Of a stretch of 64,000 nt of DNA, positions 21,679 to 32,123 are shown piece by piece. Each line of letters begins with the position of its first letter. Position 1 is the stretch's first letter. The notes under the pieces are model-generated. The model searched no databases and had not been told where the DNA came from. It saw only the letters and a list, made by a program, of their open reading frames with translations. Both the position numbers and the translations under genes were made by a program. The stretch is taken from NCBI GenBank assembly GCA_036426205.1, contig WSYH01001181.1:62001-126000 (forward strand). Reading direction: 5' to 3'. Source of the DNA: Ascaphus truei (Eukaryota; Chordata; Amphibia; Anura; Ascaphidae).

Positions 21679-22665
21679 ATGCCCATAACTCGGGCCACGA
21701 CAAAAAGCACGAAGAGAAAGTCCCTGGATTTGAGATCCTATTTCTGGCACACAGAGCAAGTAAAGGCCAGGGACGAGAGGGCCATGTCTGCAGGGGGGAG
21801 TTCTGACACAGATTCCACGCAGGGCAGAGGAGACCCAGAGGTGGATGCGGGGATGCAGCCCGTCCTAAGGAAGGACATGACTAAGTTCCTAACGGAAATA
21901 AAAGACTTTTCCCGTAGTGAAATAGATGGGCTGCGCAAGGACATACAGGGAATAGGAGAACGCACCCACGAATTGGAGCAGCAGATGGATGTCTCTATGG
22001 AGTGTCACCAGCACACGGGACAAGAATTAAATCACATAAAGCAAAGGCTGCTCGAGCTGGAAGAGAAGCAAGAGGACGGAGAAAACAGGGACAGAAGGAA
22101 CAATCTCCGGCTGAGAGGCATACCTGAGGAGGTCACGGACATCGAGGACTTTGTGGAGAGGTGGGTGGAGTCCCTGCTGCCAGATAAGTCCCCTTCTGAG
22201 CTCCAACTGGACAGATGTCACCGTGCCTTGCGAGCGAAACCTCTTCCCAACAATCCCCCGCGTGATGTCATCCTGCGCATTCACTATTTTAAAATAAAAG
22301 AGGCGCTTAGTAAAATCACAAGGGCATCCCCCACCCTCCAATTCGAGGGAGTGAAGCTGGCTGTTTACCAGGACATCTCCCCCACTACTCTACACAGACG
22401 ACAGGCACTACAGCCCCTTACAAAAATACTGAGAGAGAGGGGCATACGTTATAGGTGGGTTTTTCCCTTTGGACTCCTCATCATTAAGGATGGCAAAGCC
22501 CGCACCATAAGGCATCTTGAGGAGGGGGCAGCACTCCTGCAATCCTTAGGAGTTGGGGACAAGCTCCCGCAGCAATCAGACCAGCGCCCGATTGCAGAAA
22601 CCTCCTGGACACGAGTGAGCAGGGCGGCCGAGAACAGGAAGACCAACAATAAAAACAAACCCTAA
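21679..22665 (+). CDS. L1 ORF1 protein (nucleic-acid chaperone)
   Basis: 328-residue intact frame from ATG at 21679 to TAA. The N-terminal part is basic (STKRKSLDLRSYF). Heptad-rich residues about 70-140 predict a coiled coil for trimerisation. An RRM-like segment begins near residue 141 (NNLRLRGIPEEV, RCHRALRAKP, PRDVILRIHYFKIKEAL), and a C-terminal domain follows (VKLAVYQDISPTTLHRRQAL, GIRYRWVFPFGLLI). This is the L1 ORF1p (transposase 22) architecture and usual length. It binds L1 RNA and is needed for retrotransposition. No stop or frameshift is present. Confidence 0.9.
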   Translation: MPITRATTKSTKRKSLDLRSYFWHTEQVKARDERAMSAGGSSDTDSTQGRGDPEVDAGMQPVLRKDMTKFLTEIKDFSRSEIDGLRKDIQGIGERTHELEQQMDVSMECHQHTGQELNHIKQRLLELEEKQEDGENRDRRNNLRLRGIPEEVTDIEDFVERWVESLLPDKSPSELQLDRCHRALRAKPLPNNPPRDVILRIHYFKIKEALSKITRASPTLQFEGVKLAVYQDISPTTLHRRQALQPLTKILRERGIRYRWVFPFGLLIIKDGKARTIRHLEEGAALLQSLGVGDKLPQQSDQRPIAETSWTRVSRAAENRKTNNKNKP

Positions 22666-24249
22666 GGTCGGGAGGGGAGATTGGACTGGATATTACCCCC
22701 TAGTTATACCCCCGATGCTCCTAGAGGACACGTTGCCCCCTAGAAGTGACAGTTATTGGCTATAGAGACTAAGTTTCTTTTTCCAACCTGTTGCTGCAGT
22801 TTGAAGCAGCTTTCAAGTTATCCTCCTGTGTAATGAAAGATGGCGTTCCCCCGTTAGCAGCATAAGAAGCATCGTGTTACTGTCAGGGGATAATGGCCCC
22901 CAAGATGGCGCCTTCTGCAGCTACACTGAGGAGCCGGGGAAGAAGCGGGAGTTTCTCCCGGGGAAACATGGCGCCCCTGCAAATGGCGCGAACAGACTGC
23001 TGCCAGGCAAGTGGGAGGGAGGGGAGGAAGCAGGGGCGGAGTTTCAGGAGGAGCAGAGGAAGAGGGAGGCCCCACTCACCCGATCCGCATGCAGCAGGAT
23101 CTGACGTCGGCCGGAACAGAGCACCCGGATATGACGTCATCGGCGCGCCCGGACATGACGTCATCGGCGCGCCACCCGGAAGGGAAGGGGAGAACTGCCG
23201 AGGACCCGAGGCAGAGGTACGCGCACTCCTCAGCCGAGGGTCCCGTCGGCCAGCGGGAGGTGGGTGCTGAGACAAGGGGAGGGGAGCCAGAGGAGAGGCT
23301 TGGCGACACACTGGGCAAGGCAGCCCCATATCACAGCAGGGGGAGACGGCAGAAGCTGCTGACACGCGGAGCATTAGGCTCCACAGATAGAGGGAGAGGA
23401 GGGAGAGGAGGGAGGGGGGGTGGATGGAGGTTGAGAAGGAGGGCAGATGAGGAGAGGGTAAGAGGGGGGAGAGAGGGCAAGGAGAGGGAACTGAGGGCAG
23501 AGAGTGGAAGGGGAATGGTAAAGAAAGCACAAAGGAGGAGTCAAAATTACAAAAGCAGGGAAAACAAAATTACAAATAACAACACAGGAAAGAGGATAGG
23601 CAGCTAAATGAGTTAAAACAGGGGTAGCACAACAGGTTCATTATCCCAATCAAGGGAGTGGAGGGGGGAGGGGGGGGGAAAGAAGATAAAGTTTCAAGTT
23701 GAAGTTGAAGTTTCGAAACAAGTTGGGTTTCCCAGGAAAGCTGGGTGGTAGAGTTACTTAATGGTATACTTTATGTGGGTATTTAGTGACACATCAGATA
23801 ATGCTCCACAGCGCGGGGGGTAGGAGGTAGCTCCGCTCTCCTGGTAGAGGCATGGGCCTCAACCACACTGACCGGGATACATTGGGGTCAGGTGGGCAAG
23901 ACCCGGGGATTGTGGACTGTCTCCAGAACTGGAGCCTTGCAGTGATGAACGGTGAGGTGGACGCAAGACCACGGGGTCCCCGGGCACATGAGCTCAAACC
24001 AGCAAGGGCTGGCATAAGCTCAGAACAGTTTATATTGTTGTCTATTGTGATGCTGTCTATACCACATGTTGTGTTGTCTCCCCTGTCTGTTTTTGTGCGT
24101 ATCCCCCTCCCCCCTATCTCGACGCCCCACAAGGAACGACTGCAGGAGCATTCGGAGTCACGCTGTCTAAAGGAATCTCAGCCATCATCCGGCAAAATCA
24201 CCCATATGAGGGCACAGAATAGGGTAAGCAGATCTATACACACACCAAA
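22666..24249 (+). promoter_or_regulatory. long inter-ORF region of L1 with promoter-like motifs
   Basis: About 1.58 kb separates ORF1 and ORF2, far longer than in mammalian L1. It includes several ATGGCG words, two of them as AAGATGGCG (22837-22845 and 22902-22910), resembling YY1 sites. A tandem ~24-bp repeat carries the palindrome TGACGTCA twice (23132-23139, 23156-23163; CRE-type). A purine-rich stretch follows to about 23690. Open frames here are low-complexity and not credible genes. A second promoter or an internal ribosome entry function is inference only. Confidence 0.4.
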
Positions 24250-27200
24250 ATGTCTGTAACTTGGTTATCCCAAAATGTGAAGGGCTTTAATAGTCCGCAG
24301 AAGCGGAGGGTTGCCTTTTCTGAATATAAGAAAAAGAAAATAGATGTTTTGTTCCTACAGGAAACACACTTCCGGGCCAGACATAACCCCAAATATTTAG
24401 ATGCCCAATACCGACAGTTTTACTTAGCCTCAGCAAGAGAAAAAAGGAAGGGGGTGGCTATACTCCTACACAATAACTTCCCATTCAAAATAGAGAAGAT
24501 TAAAAGGGATGTGGGAGGCAGGTACCTGATTCTGATAGGGACGACACAAAACAGTAAACTGACATTGGCCTCAATCTATGCCCCGTGCGAGAATGACCCG
24601 CAGTTCTTTAGATCCTTTTTCGCCATCCTAAGCAGGGTCGCAGAGGGCAGTATAGTACTCGCGGGGGACCTTAATAAACGGTTGGACCCAGATATGGACA
24701 GAACACAGACGAAACATAGGGACAGAGTGGAAGGGGTCACAGCTCTCCGACAGGGGATCAGAGGAAATCAGCTGGTGGATATTTGGAGGGAACAACACCC
24801 TGGGGAGCGGAGTTACACATTCTACTCAAACCCACACGACAGCTACAGCAGGATCGACTATTTTTTGGTGTCGGCTAGACTGGTCCCTCAGATCACCTAC
24901 TCAGGGATACATGATATTTCATGGTCTGATCATGCACCGATTGAGCTGAGGTGCTCCCAGATTAAGCTGATCAGCCCGGGAGCAAACTGGAAACTAAATG
25001 AGTCTTTATTAAAGATCCCAGAGACCGCTCAACGAATTAAAGCCGAGATCTCACAATTCTTTAAAGCTAACTCCGGCAGTGTGGAATCTCATGTCACCTT
25101 GTGGGAGGCTCACAAGGCTACTATGCGAGGGGTCCTGATAAGCATAGCAGCGGGTAAGAAAAAAGTGAGGGAAGCCAAAACAAAATTATTACGGGAGAGG
25201 CTCCATGAGCTCTCTATACAACATATCCAATCCGGGAACGCAGATACATTGAAGGAGTTGAAGGACGTTAGAATAGAGCTTAACATCCTCCTCACTTCCC
25301 AGGCTGAGAAAGAACTGAGTTGGACAAAGAGGAATTTTTTTGAAAAATCGAACAAGCCAGATACCATGCTAGCGAGGAAAATTCGCAATAAACAACACAA
25401 CTACACAATCCATGCGATTAAGACTAGAACGGGAGCGATAACAGCCAATCCCAAACACATAGTCGAGGAGTTTAGAGCATACTATGCAAAGCTATACGAT
25501 GGCCAGAAGGTTCGGCATAACGCTAAAACAAATAAGGCTTTAGGCGAATTTATAGCCAAAGCAAACCTACCAAAACTGACAAGGTTGGAGCGGGAGTTCC
25601 TAGGTAAGGAGTTCACAGCGGAGGAACTAAAAGAGGTAGTTGTTAATCTTAAACCTGCTAAAGCTCCAGGCCCAGATGGATTCTCTAACCTGTATTATAA
25701 AAAATACATAGGAATCCTATCCCCGCACTTGCTGAGGATGTTCAACCATATTTTGACAGGGGGCTCCTTCTCAGACATGATGTTGCAAGCGTCCATCTCA
25801 GTGATCCATAAACAGGGCAAAGATCCCACCAATTGTCCAAGCTATCGGCCAATATCTTTAATTAACTCAGATATTAAAATTTACTCCAAATTACTGGCCA
25901 ATAGATTGAGTTCGATTCTGCCTAGGCTGATTCACCCAGATCAGGTTGGCTTCATCGCAGGTAGGCAAGCGGCCGATAATACTAGAAGGATAATTGATAC
26001 TATAGATTACATAAATGCCAACAAGATCCCGGGGATGATTGTAAGCTTAGACGCTGAAAAAGCCTTTGACAGAATCGACTGGCCATACCTGCATGCCACG
26101 CTTGCAGCATTTGGAATGGGGGAAACGGTAATACGGGCAATCAAAGCGCTGTACACAAATCCAACAGCGCGGGTAATCCATCAAGGGTACCCGTCAGACT
26201 CGCTGCACATTAAAAGTGGTACAAGACAGGGCTGCCCACTCTCGCCACTGTTGTTCGCCCTATGCATGGAACCACTTGCAAATCACATTCGCAGCAATAA
26301 AGACATCACGGGAATCCACATTCAGTCTCAGGAGTACAAAACCGCGTTATACGCCGATGATGTTATCCTGACACTGTCAAAGCCCCTAGTCTCCTTACCC
26401 AACCTCTTTGACCTCCTGGACAAATTCAACTTAGTTTCGGGGTTTAAAATCAACCAATCAAAATCAGAGGCGCTAAGCCTAAACCTCCCCAAAACTACCG
26501 AAAAACTAGTAGAGATTAACTTCAATCTGAATTGGCAACCCAAAATGATTAAATACCTGGGAGTTAATCTCACGAAGGAGGTCAAATCACTATATAAAGC
26601 AAATTATCCCAAACTCTTGCAATCTTTGAGAAGAGAGCTGAAGGAATGGGCGACATTCGGGATCTCATGGATTGGAAGAATTTATAGCGTGAAGATGAAC
26701 CTTTTGCCCAGGCTCTTATACCTTTTCCAGACACTCCCCATACCCATAGATAGAGCGGAGATAAGTGACTTGCAGGCTCAGATCTTTAAATTCATTTGGC
26801 ACAATAAGAAAGCTAGGATTCCAGCAAAAACACTGATTAAACCCAAAACAGCAGGCGGATTGGCGGTACCTTGCTTGTTCTCATATTACAAAGCGGCACA
26901 ATTGAGCCAAATTATCCAATGGCATGCAGATCCTGAGCGCCGTAGATGGGTGAAACTGGAGAGCGAGCTGTGTGCCCCATTGGACATTCAGAATCTGATT
27001 TGGTACCCAAAATTTAGGTTAAAGAAAATCTCGAGACCGCTATCCTCAATAACTAACTCACTCTCGATTTGGGAAGATACTAAATTCAAATGCGCCTTAA
27101 CTAAGAAGTACTCCTTGATGACACCACTATTCGGCAACCCAGATTTTGCTCCAGGGCTGGACGAGGGACACTTTATGGTTTGGAAGCAGAAGGGTTACGG

Positions 27201-28050
27201 GAGGTTGAGGGATCTGGAGGGCATGAGCACTATTCAAACATTCACGCAAATTCAGGCTGACAAAGGCATCCCCAACACAGAATTTTTTAGATACCTCCAG
27301 ATCCGGGCATTTTACACCAAATACAAGAACCGTCCTAAAGTGACAAATTTTGATTCGCTCTGTGCACGAGGGCACAACATCTCGGGACTTACATCTAGGT
27401 TGTACAGAGAGGTAGTCGATCCTGGGACCGGCCCCAACACACGTCTTGACTACATGACCCACTGGGAGAGGGACTTAGGGGAGACTTTAGAGGACGAAGA
27501 CTGGACAGACATACTCGAGGCGACAGCAAAAACATCGATTTGCACGACATTGAAGGAGAACTCATATAAGGTGTTAATGAGGTGGTATCTCACCCCAGTT
27601 AGATTATCAAAATTTGTCGCGGGTTACTCCCCCTTGTGCCCTAGACAATGTGGAGAGCCCGGAGACCTGCTGCACATGCTGTGGTCTTGCCCTCGACTGC
27701 GCCCAATATGGGAACAAATTCAGAATTGGCTGGAGAGGATCTTGGGCCTTGAAATTCCTCTAGACCCCTGGCTATTTCTCCTGAATCGGCCACTAGAGGG
27801 CCTGTCAAGAGCGGGGAACAAATTGATCGCTCATTTTGCGACGGCGGTGAGGTGTGAGACAGCAGCATTGTGGAAGCAAAATACAACTCCATCGTTAGAA
27901 AAGATACGGAATAGAATTTGGTTTGTTTGCCAGATGGAAAAGTTGACTAGTTTGGTCAACGACACTGGCGCAAATTTCCAAAAAGTCTGGTTCCCCTGGT
28001 TGGTACAGACTGACATCATAGGGGTGAGCAATGCCACCATTTGGCTGTAA
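24250..28050 (+). CDS. L1 ORF2 protein (endonuclease / reverse transcriptase)
   Basis: 1266-residue intact frame. The APE-type endonuclease has NVKGFN (residues 9-14), QETH (37-40), AGDLN (about 138-142) and SDHAPI (about 226-231). The RT has KAPGPDGF, SYRPISLINSD, GF..GRQAADN, SLDAEKAFDRI, GTRQGCPLSPLLF and the catalytic ALYADDV (about 699-705). The C-terminal Cys-His motif C-x3-C-x7-H-x4-C begins near residue 1130. It nicks target DNA and reverse-transcribes L1 RNA. All expected catalytic residues are present and no stop interrupts it, so this copy may be recently active. Confidence 0.95.
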   Translation: MSVTWLSQNVKGFNSPQKRRVAFSEYKKKKIDVLFLQETHFRARHNPKYLDAQYRQFYLASAREKRKGVAILLHNNFPFKIEKIKRDVGGRYLILIGTTQNSKLTLASIYAPCENDPQFFRSFFAILSRVAEGSIVLAGDLNKRLDPDMDRTQTKHRDRVEGVTALRQGIRGNQLVDIWREQHPGERSYTFYSNPHDSYSRIDYFLVSARLVPQITYSGIHDISWSDHAPIELRCSQIKLISPGANWKLNESLLKIPETAQRIKAEISQFFKANSGSVESHVTLWEAHKATMRGVLISIAAGKKKVREAKTKLLRERLHELSIQHIQSGNADTLKELKDVRIELNILLTSQAEKELSWTKRNFFEKSNKPDTMLARKIRNKQHNYTIHAIKTRTGAITANPKHIVEEFRAYYAKLYDGQKVRHNAKTNKALGEFIAKANLPKLTRLEREFLGKEFTAEELKEVVVNLKPAKAPGPDGFSNLYYKKYIGILSPHLLRMFNHILTGGSFSDMMLQASISVIHKQGKDPTNCPSYRPISLINSDIKIYSKLLANRLSSILPRLIHPDQVGFIAGRQAADNTRRIIDTIDYINANKIPGMIVSLDAEKAFDRIDWPYLHATLAAFGMGETVIRAIKALYTNPTARVIHQGYPSDSLHIKSGTRQGCPLSPLLFALCMEPLANHIRSNKDITGIHIQSQEYKTALYADDVILTLSKPLVSLPNLFDLLDKFNLVSGFKINQSKSEALSLNLPKTTEKLVEINFNLNWQPKMIKYLGVNLTKEVKSLYKANYPKLLQSLRRELKEWATFGISWIGRIYSVKMNLLPRLLYLFQTLPIPIDRAEISDLQAQIFKFIWHNKKARIPAKTLIKPKTAGGLAVPCLFSYYKAAQLSQIIQWHADPERRRWVKLESELCAPLDIQNLIWYPKFRLKKISRPLSSITNSLSIWEDTKFKCALTKKYSLMTPLFGNPDFAPGLDEGHFMVWKQKGYGRLRDLEGMSTIQTFTQIQADKGIPNTEFFRYLQIRAFYTKYKNRPKVTNFDSLCARGHNISGLTSRLYREVVDPGTGPNTRLDYMTHWERDLGETLEDEDWTDILEATAKTSICTTLKENSYKVLMRWYLTPVRLSKFVAGYSPLCPRQCGEPGDLLHMLWSCPRLRPIWEQIQNWLERILGLEIPLDPWLFLLNRPLEGLSRAGNKLIAHFATAVRCETAALWKQNTTPSLEKIRNRIWFVCQMEKLTSLVNDTGANFQKVWFPWLVQTDIIGVSNATIWL

Positions 28051-28229
28051 TAATGGAAGGTGAGTTCTCCTTCGACGTGTTCCGGACGGTAATAGGGGGA
28101 GTACGAGCCCCAGACACAGACCAGAGAGGGGACGTGGCAAGAACAGCCCAACACTGGGTTGCACGGCGTGAGCCGAGAGTTCCGAGGAGTTACAAGAAGA
28201 TGTGGAATACGGGTCAACACCCCCTCCCC

Positions 28230-28262
<33 letters not shown>

Positions 28263-28460
28263 GCCTTCCCCCCTCCCCCCCCCCCCCCATTTCCCACATG
28301 TGTCTTCCCCGATGTGGCGCAACCCTTTCCCCCCTGAGTCAACGTGTTATGTGTAAGAGAATCAGCAAGTTATGTGGCAACCTCAGCTAATATTGGCCAA
28401 AAAATGTATTTACACCGCTGTATGCTTGGAAAACAATGAAAATAAAAAGTTGAAAAAAAA
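28051..28460 (+). other. L1 3' UTR (first copy)
   Basis: Includes C tracts at about 28209-28287, then a conserved ~170-bp block from ATTTCCCACATGTG to AAAATAAAAAGTTG and an A-run. Poly-proline open frames across the C tracts are artefacts. Confidence 0.85.
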
Positions 28461-29037
28461 AAAGAAGAGGAGAACAACAAGCCTGCTGTTATGACTGTGT
28501 CCCATGTTCAGAGGGAGAGATTTCTAACACATCTGGTACACATGTTTTATTACAGAACATTAGGAAATTGCAAACAGAATGATATAAATAATGTGGAGAA
28601 TGTGCCAGGGTCAGTGTTTGGATTCCCGTGGCTTCCCGGGCAGGGATAATTCTTTGTGGGGGTCCCATTCAGCAGAACAGAACTCCCTCAGGCAGCCAAA
28701 GCTTTAACTGTCCTCAGAGCCGCTGTGTTTTGCTTTTCTTCCCGTGGCTCCAGGGACAGTAATTCTGGCTACACCTATAGGGCTTTAAACTGTGTACACA
28801 CTGGGCAGTAGGAGATAAGGAGAATAGCCATCTATTAATACTTGTATATAGTAACGCAGCAACTCTGTAGCTCATTGGCAACTTGAAGTCTTCAATGTGT
28901 CTCTTCCTGCAATATTGTAAATATCACACAGAAAGATTGTTTATTTTTCATCCTACTCTATTTGGACATTTACAGTGGCAACAGCCTTTATTCTAACTCG
29001 GCTAGCTCCGCGAATTTCAGATTATCCCGGTTATGTG
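28461..29037. other. DNA between two L1 3' ends (candidate 3' transduction)
   Basis: About 580 bp not part of the L1 body. Its last ~60 bases, read on the minus strand, resemble the region of LTR copy 1 near 2590-2660 (CCGAATTCGTGGGACTAGCC and following). It therefore contains a minus-strand LTR fragment from another locus. No ORF is evident. Confidence 0.6.
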
Positions 29038-29220
29038 CCCCCCCCCCCCATTTCCCACATGTGTCTTCCCCGATGTGGCGCAACCCTTTCCCCCCTGAGT
29101 CAACGTGTTATGTGTAAGAGAATCAGCAAGTTATGTGGCAACCTCAGCTAATATTGGCCAAAAAATGTATTTACACCGCTGTATGCTTGGAAAACGATGA
29201 AAATAAAAAGTTGGAAAAAA
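29038..29220 (+). mobile_element. 5'-truncated second L1 3' end
   Basis: Starts in a C run and repeats the block at about 28277-28457 almost exactly (for example CGATG for CAATG and one extra G before the A-tail). Its A-tail abuts the right copy of the L1 target-site duplication. Confidence 0.9.
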
Positions 29221-30587
29221 AAAACAACACTTACTGGGATAAGGGAACGAAATAAATTGTCCTTTGCATGCAAGCGCAAGAATTGCAGTCTTGTTTTAAA
29301 TGCCCCGTGGCCAGATCGCAAGTTGCCGATCTAATATCTCAGCCACCTCAAAGAATTTCGTAGAGATTCATTAGAATTCGTTCCAGAGTCACCGGGGCTA
29401 ACGAATTCCGAAGTTTGGGGCAAATCCTTGGTTGCGTTGTTATTAACCCCTTCTCTCCGGGACCGGTTGCCGCTATGCTGGAACAAAGTCTTGCGTATTC
29501 ACATAATGGATCAAGAATCACGAACACCACGGGGACAGCTCAGTGGGCATAGTTGTAGACCATTCTTGCCTACCTTTAACATGAGCGCCCAGTCCCCATC
29601 CTAAGAAGATTTAACCCACCAATAGCCGCGTTGCCCGCAGTTTGCAAAACCGGGCAAAAAGACTTCCCGTTTTGCAAAGCTCATGTGTCAGCTTGACACC
29701 TGGGCAACTTAGCATAACTGGTGTACACCCTCTTTCTGATGGCTTCTTAGGAATCCGGCCATGTAAACATTAGGGTGCTCTGTGGTCTTTCATTACTGAC
29801 AATTCTTTAGACTGAGGGGCGCCTGGTCAGCATAATCCCTTTGAAGTGTCAGGAATAAACTACCCGCAGCTCATCCACCCCCGACCTATTTAAAGGTCAA
29901 AGGAATTTTTCCTGGGCTTATTGGACAAGTCCTGCCCGTACAGTTAAACACACATTTTATACACTTTATTAAAACATTATGTTCTTGGTGTATTTGCACT
30001 GTAATTTTTCCATGTAAAGGTATGTTGTGTTTTATTACATATGCACTCCAAAAACCAGGATGCTGGGTGCTTCCGTTCTCGAGTTAGCCTTTCTAATTGA
30101 AATGCCGGCTTCGGGGACTCAAGTTTACCGAATTCTCACCTCAATTGACACAGTTCCCACGTCAATTGACCGGCCGCCTTTCAAGTCAGAAAGCTAACCA
30201 AGTAACGGATACATTCTATCGGTAAAACTAACTGCAAACCACTTATCCAATTGACTTGTGGTTACAGGTCAAACCAATAGTAAATGGATACCCATGCTTT
30301 ACATAGACGGCTTTAACCGCAGCCACGCGTATTCAATCAGAGCTTGCTGTGGTGCTCACTACTCCCATCTTGTGTCTCCACAAAATATAGCAGGCAATGC
30401 ATTTTTCTTTTAACACAGCAGGCAGGGAATGGCTTGCAAAAGGGGGTAAAAACGACTGGGACAGGGCAAACACAGTAATGCATGGCAAATAAGTTTAACC
30501 CCTTCATTCCCAATGTGAGGGGAGGATGACCAGCCGGATACAACACCTTTATTCAGGCCTCATCACCTCAATCCTCGCCACACCACC

Positions 30588-31698
30588 TATGCCAATTTAT
30601 ATATGGGCTGGTGGGAGGAAACTGTGGTTTTCAGTGCCGCCCTGGAAATCTTTACGGATCACATAGAATTATGGGCCCGCAATATTGATGACATGATACT
30701 ATTATGGAAAGGTTTAGAGAAACTCCTAAATGAGTTTATAGAGAGGTTGAATAAAAATAATCACAACCTAAAATTAACATACAAATTCAACGATGAGAGA
30801 ATTCACTTCCTTGATCTTACAATTAGTAAACAAGTGGACGGCACACTAGCTACAACTATCTACTGTAAGATCACCTCAACCAATAGTCTCTTAAGGGCGG
30901 ATAGCCATCATCGGCATCACATGATAACAAGCATACCTACCAATCAATTCCTGAGGTTGCGACGGAATTGTTCCAGCCTTACGGAATAACCATGCAGGCG
31001 AGAGACATGAGTCAAATGTTTCAGGAAAGAGGACAAGGCAAAGGGTCTATTAAGAGGGTGTATACAAGAGATAGGACTACCCCATGGATTAACATCTGAT
31101 CAGTGGACAGAGACCAACTAAAAATTATGATAACCATGTCATAAGATATATTGGTACATTTAACAACCAATGGAATGCTATTAAGCATATCTTCCAGAAA
31201 CATTGGTACCTACTAATGGAGGAACAGGACCTACAACAGGTCTTAAAATCAACACCCACAAGGACATGTAGATGAGCAAAAAATCTAAAAGACAGACTTG
31301 TACGTAGTCACTACCAGGCCGGTCAACCGAGGACATGGCTTGGTGATAGGATACCGATGGGATCATTCCCATTTGGCCGGTGCAAGGCCTGTACTTATAT
31401 GAAGGTAAAAAAGGACTTCATAGACTACAAAACATCTCACATCTACCAGATTAACAATTACATCAACTGCCTAACTGCAGGAGTGATATATCTCATTACC
31501 TGCAAGTGTGGCATGAGATATGTGGGAAAAACACACAGACCAATAAAGGTATGGGTTCTAGAACACATTGGGTCTAATTTGAATTGTAAGAACACCGCAG
31601 TGGCAAGGCACTTCACAGGTATGCACCATGGGGATACATCAACATTAGAGTTTTGTGGTATTGAACATGTGCAGTGGGGACCAAGAAAGGGTGATTAG
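30588..31698 (+). pseudogene. PLE RT second half and GIY-YIG endonuclease
   Basis: Continues the PLE of 20246-21393: YANLYMGWWEE, then WARNIDDMILLWKG (RT active site, degraded N-I-D-D), LKLTYKFNDERIHFLDLTIS, a broken linker, and from 31357 the nuclease SFPFGRCKACTYM, GVIYLITCKCGMRYVGKTHR, PIKVWVLEHIG and HFTGMHHGD. The nuclease part is an open frame of 113 codons ending at 31698. Stops upstream make the element inactive. It belongs to a PLE clade different in sequence from the palindromic one at 9500. Confidence 0.85.
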
Positions 31699-31874
31699 GA
31701 CCGCAAATGGTTGCAGAAAGAGTGCAAATGCATATATATACGTTACAGACCCTGCATCCGGTGGCCTAATGAAGGCTTTATATATTCATTCTGTCTATAA
31801 TAAGTAGTTTCTCCTTTTATTATAATATATATAAATATATATATATTATATTATATATAAATATAATCAAAAAT

Positions 31875-32046
31875 AAATAGATGATACCGTTCTGTGGCTA
31901 ACGAAATGCTTTTATTTGTGCGAGCTTTCGAGATAAACTATCTCTTCTTCCGTTTGTAACATCGCCGGAACAAGAAATCATGTATCTCGAAGCTCGCACA
32001 AATAAAAGCATTTCGTTAGCCACAGAACGTATCATCTATTTATTTT
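31875..32046. repeat. short fold-back repeat
   Basis: The left arm, about 31875-31937, starts AAATAGATGATACCG and includes CGAGCTTTCGAGATA. It is mirrored at about 31982-32046. The spacer is about 45 bp. It lies just after AT-rich DNA (31820-31870) at the 3' side of the PLE and is followed by a TA microsatellite (32090-32120). Confidence 0.8.
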
Positions 32047-32085
32047 TTGATTATTGAACTCGGCTAACACGGTCACTGATACCTC

Positions 32086-32117
<32 letters not shown>

Positions 32118-32123
<6 letters not shown>

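Larger units (their letters stand above)
21536..29220 (+). mobile_element. full-length L1 LINE with extended 3' end
   Basis: Components are a ~143-bp 5' UTR, ORF1, a 1.58-kb inter-ORF region, ORF2, a 3' UTR with long C tracts, and a first AATAAA plus A-tail at about 28440-28460. Then comes 580 bp of other DNA and a second 3' UTR copy (about 29038-29214) with its own A-tail. Only the outer ends are flanked by the 16-bp TSD, so the whole 7.7 kb appears to have been inserted as one unit. The two 3' UTR copies differ at very few positions. Confidence 0.85.
21394..30582 (-). mobile_element. minus-strand solo LTR (copy 4) in PLE RT, TSD CCACC, carrying an L1
   Basis: LTR parts are 21394-21535 and 29237-30582 (about 1.5 kb). 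In plus orientation it starts TGTCATGATGG and ends CCTCGCCACA. The TSD CCACC is at 21389-21393 and 30583-30587; removing the LTR restores the PLE motif APTYANLYMGWWEE. On the minus strand its R-region block CAGTAAGTGTTGTTTT and AATAAA signal match LTR copies 1-3, and its 5' end matches copy 3. An L1 sits precisely in the CAGTAAGTG block. Confidence 0.85.

Noticed and set aside
23011..23607. 198-codon open frame between L1 ORF1 and ORF2
   Set aside because: Composed of Gly, Arg and Glu repeats from a purine-rich stretch, overlapped by equally long frames on both strands; no domain.
27831..28390. Several Pro- or Gly-rich open frames around 28.2 kb
   Set aside because: They arise from the long C tracts of the L1 3' UTR on both strands.
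28461..29236. Two separate L1 insertions side by side
   Set aside because: Only the outer ends share the 16-bp TSD, and I see no TSD around the short copy alone; a single insertion with a transduced 3' flank is simpler.
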